64,000 nucleotides of DNA, from positions 3,474,029 to 3,538,028 of the forward strand of contig NZ_KI912155.1 in the NCBI RefSeq assembly GCF_000517125.1. Reading direction: 5' to 3'. The stretch is from Arthrobacter sp. MA-N2 (lineage in GTDB: Bacteria > Actinomycetota > Actinomycetes > Actinomycetales > Micrococcaceae). The position numbers were made by a program, and so were the translations under genes. Below the pieces are notes generated by a model. The model did not search any database and was not told the DNA's origin. It was given only the letters and a program-made list of their open reading frames with translations. Shown piece after piece: positions 63,479 to 64,000 of the stretch. How positions within the stretch are numbered: position 1 is the stretch's first letter; each line of letters opens with the position of its first letter.

Positions 63479-64000
63479 GTGACTTCACCATGCAAAGCCC
63501 ATGCGGGCGACAATGTCTCTTTCTCCCCTTCCCGGCGCGGCTTTCTGGCCGCTGCATTGACCGGCGCCGCTTTGACCCTCGCGCCGGTGTCTTTCGCGGC
63601 AGCCGCGACCGGAACCAGCAAGACCAAAACAATTACCGGCCACCTTGAGCCCGGAACCGCGGACTTCGTGTATTTGCCGGTCGACGTCCCGGCAGGTGTC
63701 AACAAGATCAGCGTTTCCTACACCTACAGCAAACCCCAGGTGGCCCCCGGGCTTCTAGGCAATGCGTGCGACATCGGAATCTTCGATGAAAAAGGCACCG
63801 ACCTCGCAGGCAAGGGCTTCCGTGGCTGGTCAGGCGGTTTCCGGACAGAATTCAGTATCAGCGCCGGGGGCGATACGACGCCGGGCTACCTGCCGGGTTC
63901 CATCGGAAAAGGCACATGGAACATTGTCCTCGGCCCCTATCAGGTTGCCGAGCAAGGACTTGACTACACCGTGAACGTCACCCTTGAGTACGGACCCGAC
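63479..64000 (+). CDS. Tat-exported CehA/McbA-like metallohydrolase (3' end missing)
   Basis: An open frame of at least 174 codons that runs off the window. From the GTG at 63479, the start MTSPCKAHAGDNVSFSPSRRGFLAAALTGAAL contains a twin-arginine signal (SRRGFL) and an AAA-type cleavage site near residue 42. The mature part reads EPGTADFVYLPVDVPAGV and CDIGIFDEKG, like the beta-sandwich N-terminal region of CehA/McbA family proteins, which have a PHP metallohydrolase domain further on. The start is not firm because no strong ribosome site is visible; the Tat motif decides the frame. Confidence 0.75.
   Translation, partial: MTSPCKAHAGDNVSFSPSRRGFLAAALTGAALTLAPVSFAAAATGTSKTKTITGHLEPGTADFVYLPVDVPAGVNKISVSYTYSKPQVAPGLLGNACDIGIFDEKGTDLAGKGFRGWSGGFRTEFSISAGGDTTPGYLPGSIGKGTWNIVLGPYQVAEQGLDYTVNVTLEYGPD

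Overview
The window is high-GC chromosomal DNA from an actinobacterium, most likely a member of the Micrococcaceae close to Arthrobacter. The pointers are rbpA, whiA with its yvcK-rapZ-uvrC neighbourhood, the gap-pgk-tpiA-secG run, opcA-pgl at the left edge, a CoaE-GrpB fusion, and actinobacterial EF-G2. Gene density is very high, many neighbours share a TGA/ATG-type overlap, and GTG/TTG starts are common. I see no rRNA, tRNA, insertion sequence, phage gene or CRISPR array. Species-level identity is inference.

Layout. 1-6400: end of the oxidative pentose-phosphate operon (opcA, pgl), then rbpA, secG and the glycolytic genes tpiA, pgk, gap and sodA on the minus strand. 6.4-16 kb: whiA, yvcK, rapZ, uvrC, an acyltransferase, a HAD phosphatase and uvrA with a probable LexA box. 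16-20.1 kb: a three-gene operon for a heterodimeric ABC exporter plus a GntR regulator. 20.2-25.4 kb: a methyltransferase, a large DEAD-type helicase, a GNAT enzyme and an S33 peptidase. 25.4-31 kb: TerC behind a probable manganese (yybP-ykoY) riboswitch, uvrB, coaE-grpB and an IMPACT protein. 31-33 kb: a two-copy intergenic repeat and rpsA. 33-41.4 kb: a deacetylase lipoprotein, an Eis-type acetyltransferase, polA, small enzymes and a Pit phosphate transporter. 48.8-51.8 kb: kynA, kynU and a PaaX-type regulator. 51.9-64 kb: a LolA-like lipoprotein-type protein with an ABC transporter, YciO, EF-G2, a membrane protease, hrpB, a slipin and the start of a Tat-exported CehA/McbA-like protein.

The most interesting region is 41.5-48.6 kb. 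Three minus-strand genes in series encode an aspartate kinase, a 2,4-diaminobutyrate aminotransferase and a 1371-residue membrane-bound non-ribosomal peptide synthetase. The synthetase has the layout A - T - TM1,2 - C1 - TM3,4 - C2 - TM5,6 - C3, which is that of epsilon-poly-L-lysine synthetase (Pls). Together they predict a pathway from aspartate through aspartyl phosphate and aspartate semialdehyde (asd lies elsewhere) to L-2,4-diaminobutyrate, and then to a secreted cationic homopolymer, poly-diaminobutyrate or a mixed Dab/Lys product. The aspartokinase carries substitutions at the effector-binding face of its ACT domain, which suggests relaxed feedback control.

Other points worth attention are the TerC riboswitch, whose closing stem competes with a hairpin next to the start codon; the 81-bp nested-palindrome repeats upstream of rpsA's terminator; the paired degenerate and canonical nucleotide sites of the ABC exporter; and an apparently leaderless kyn operon.
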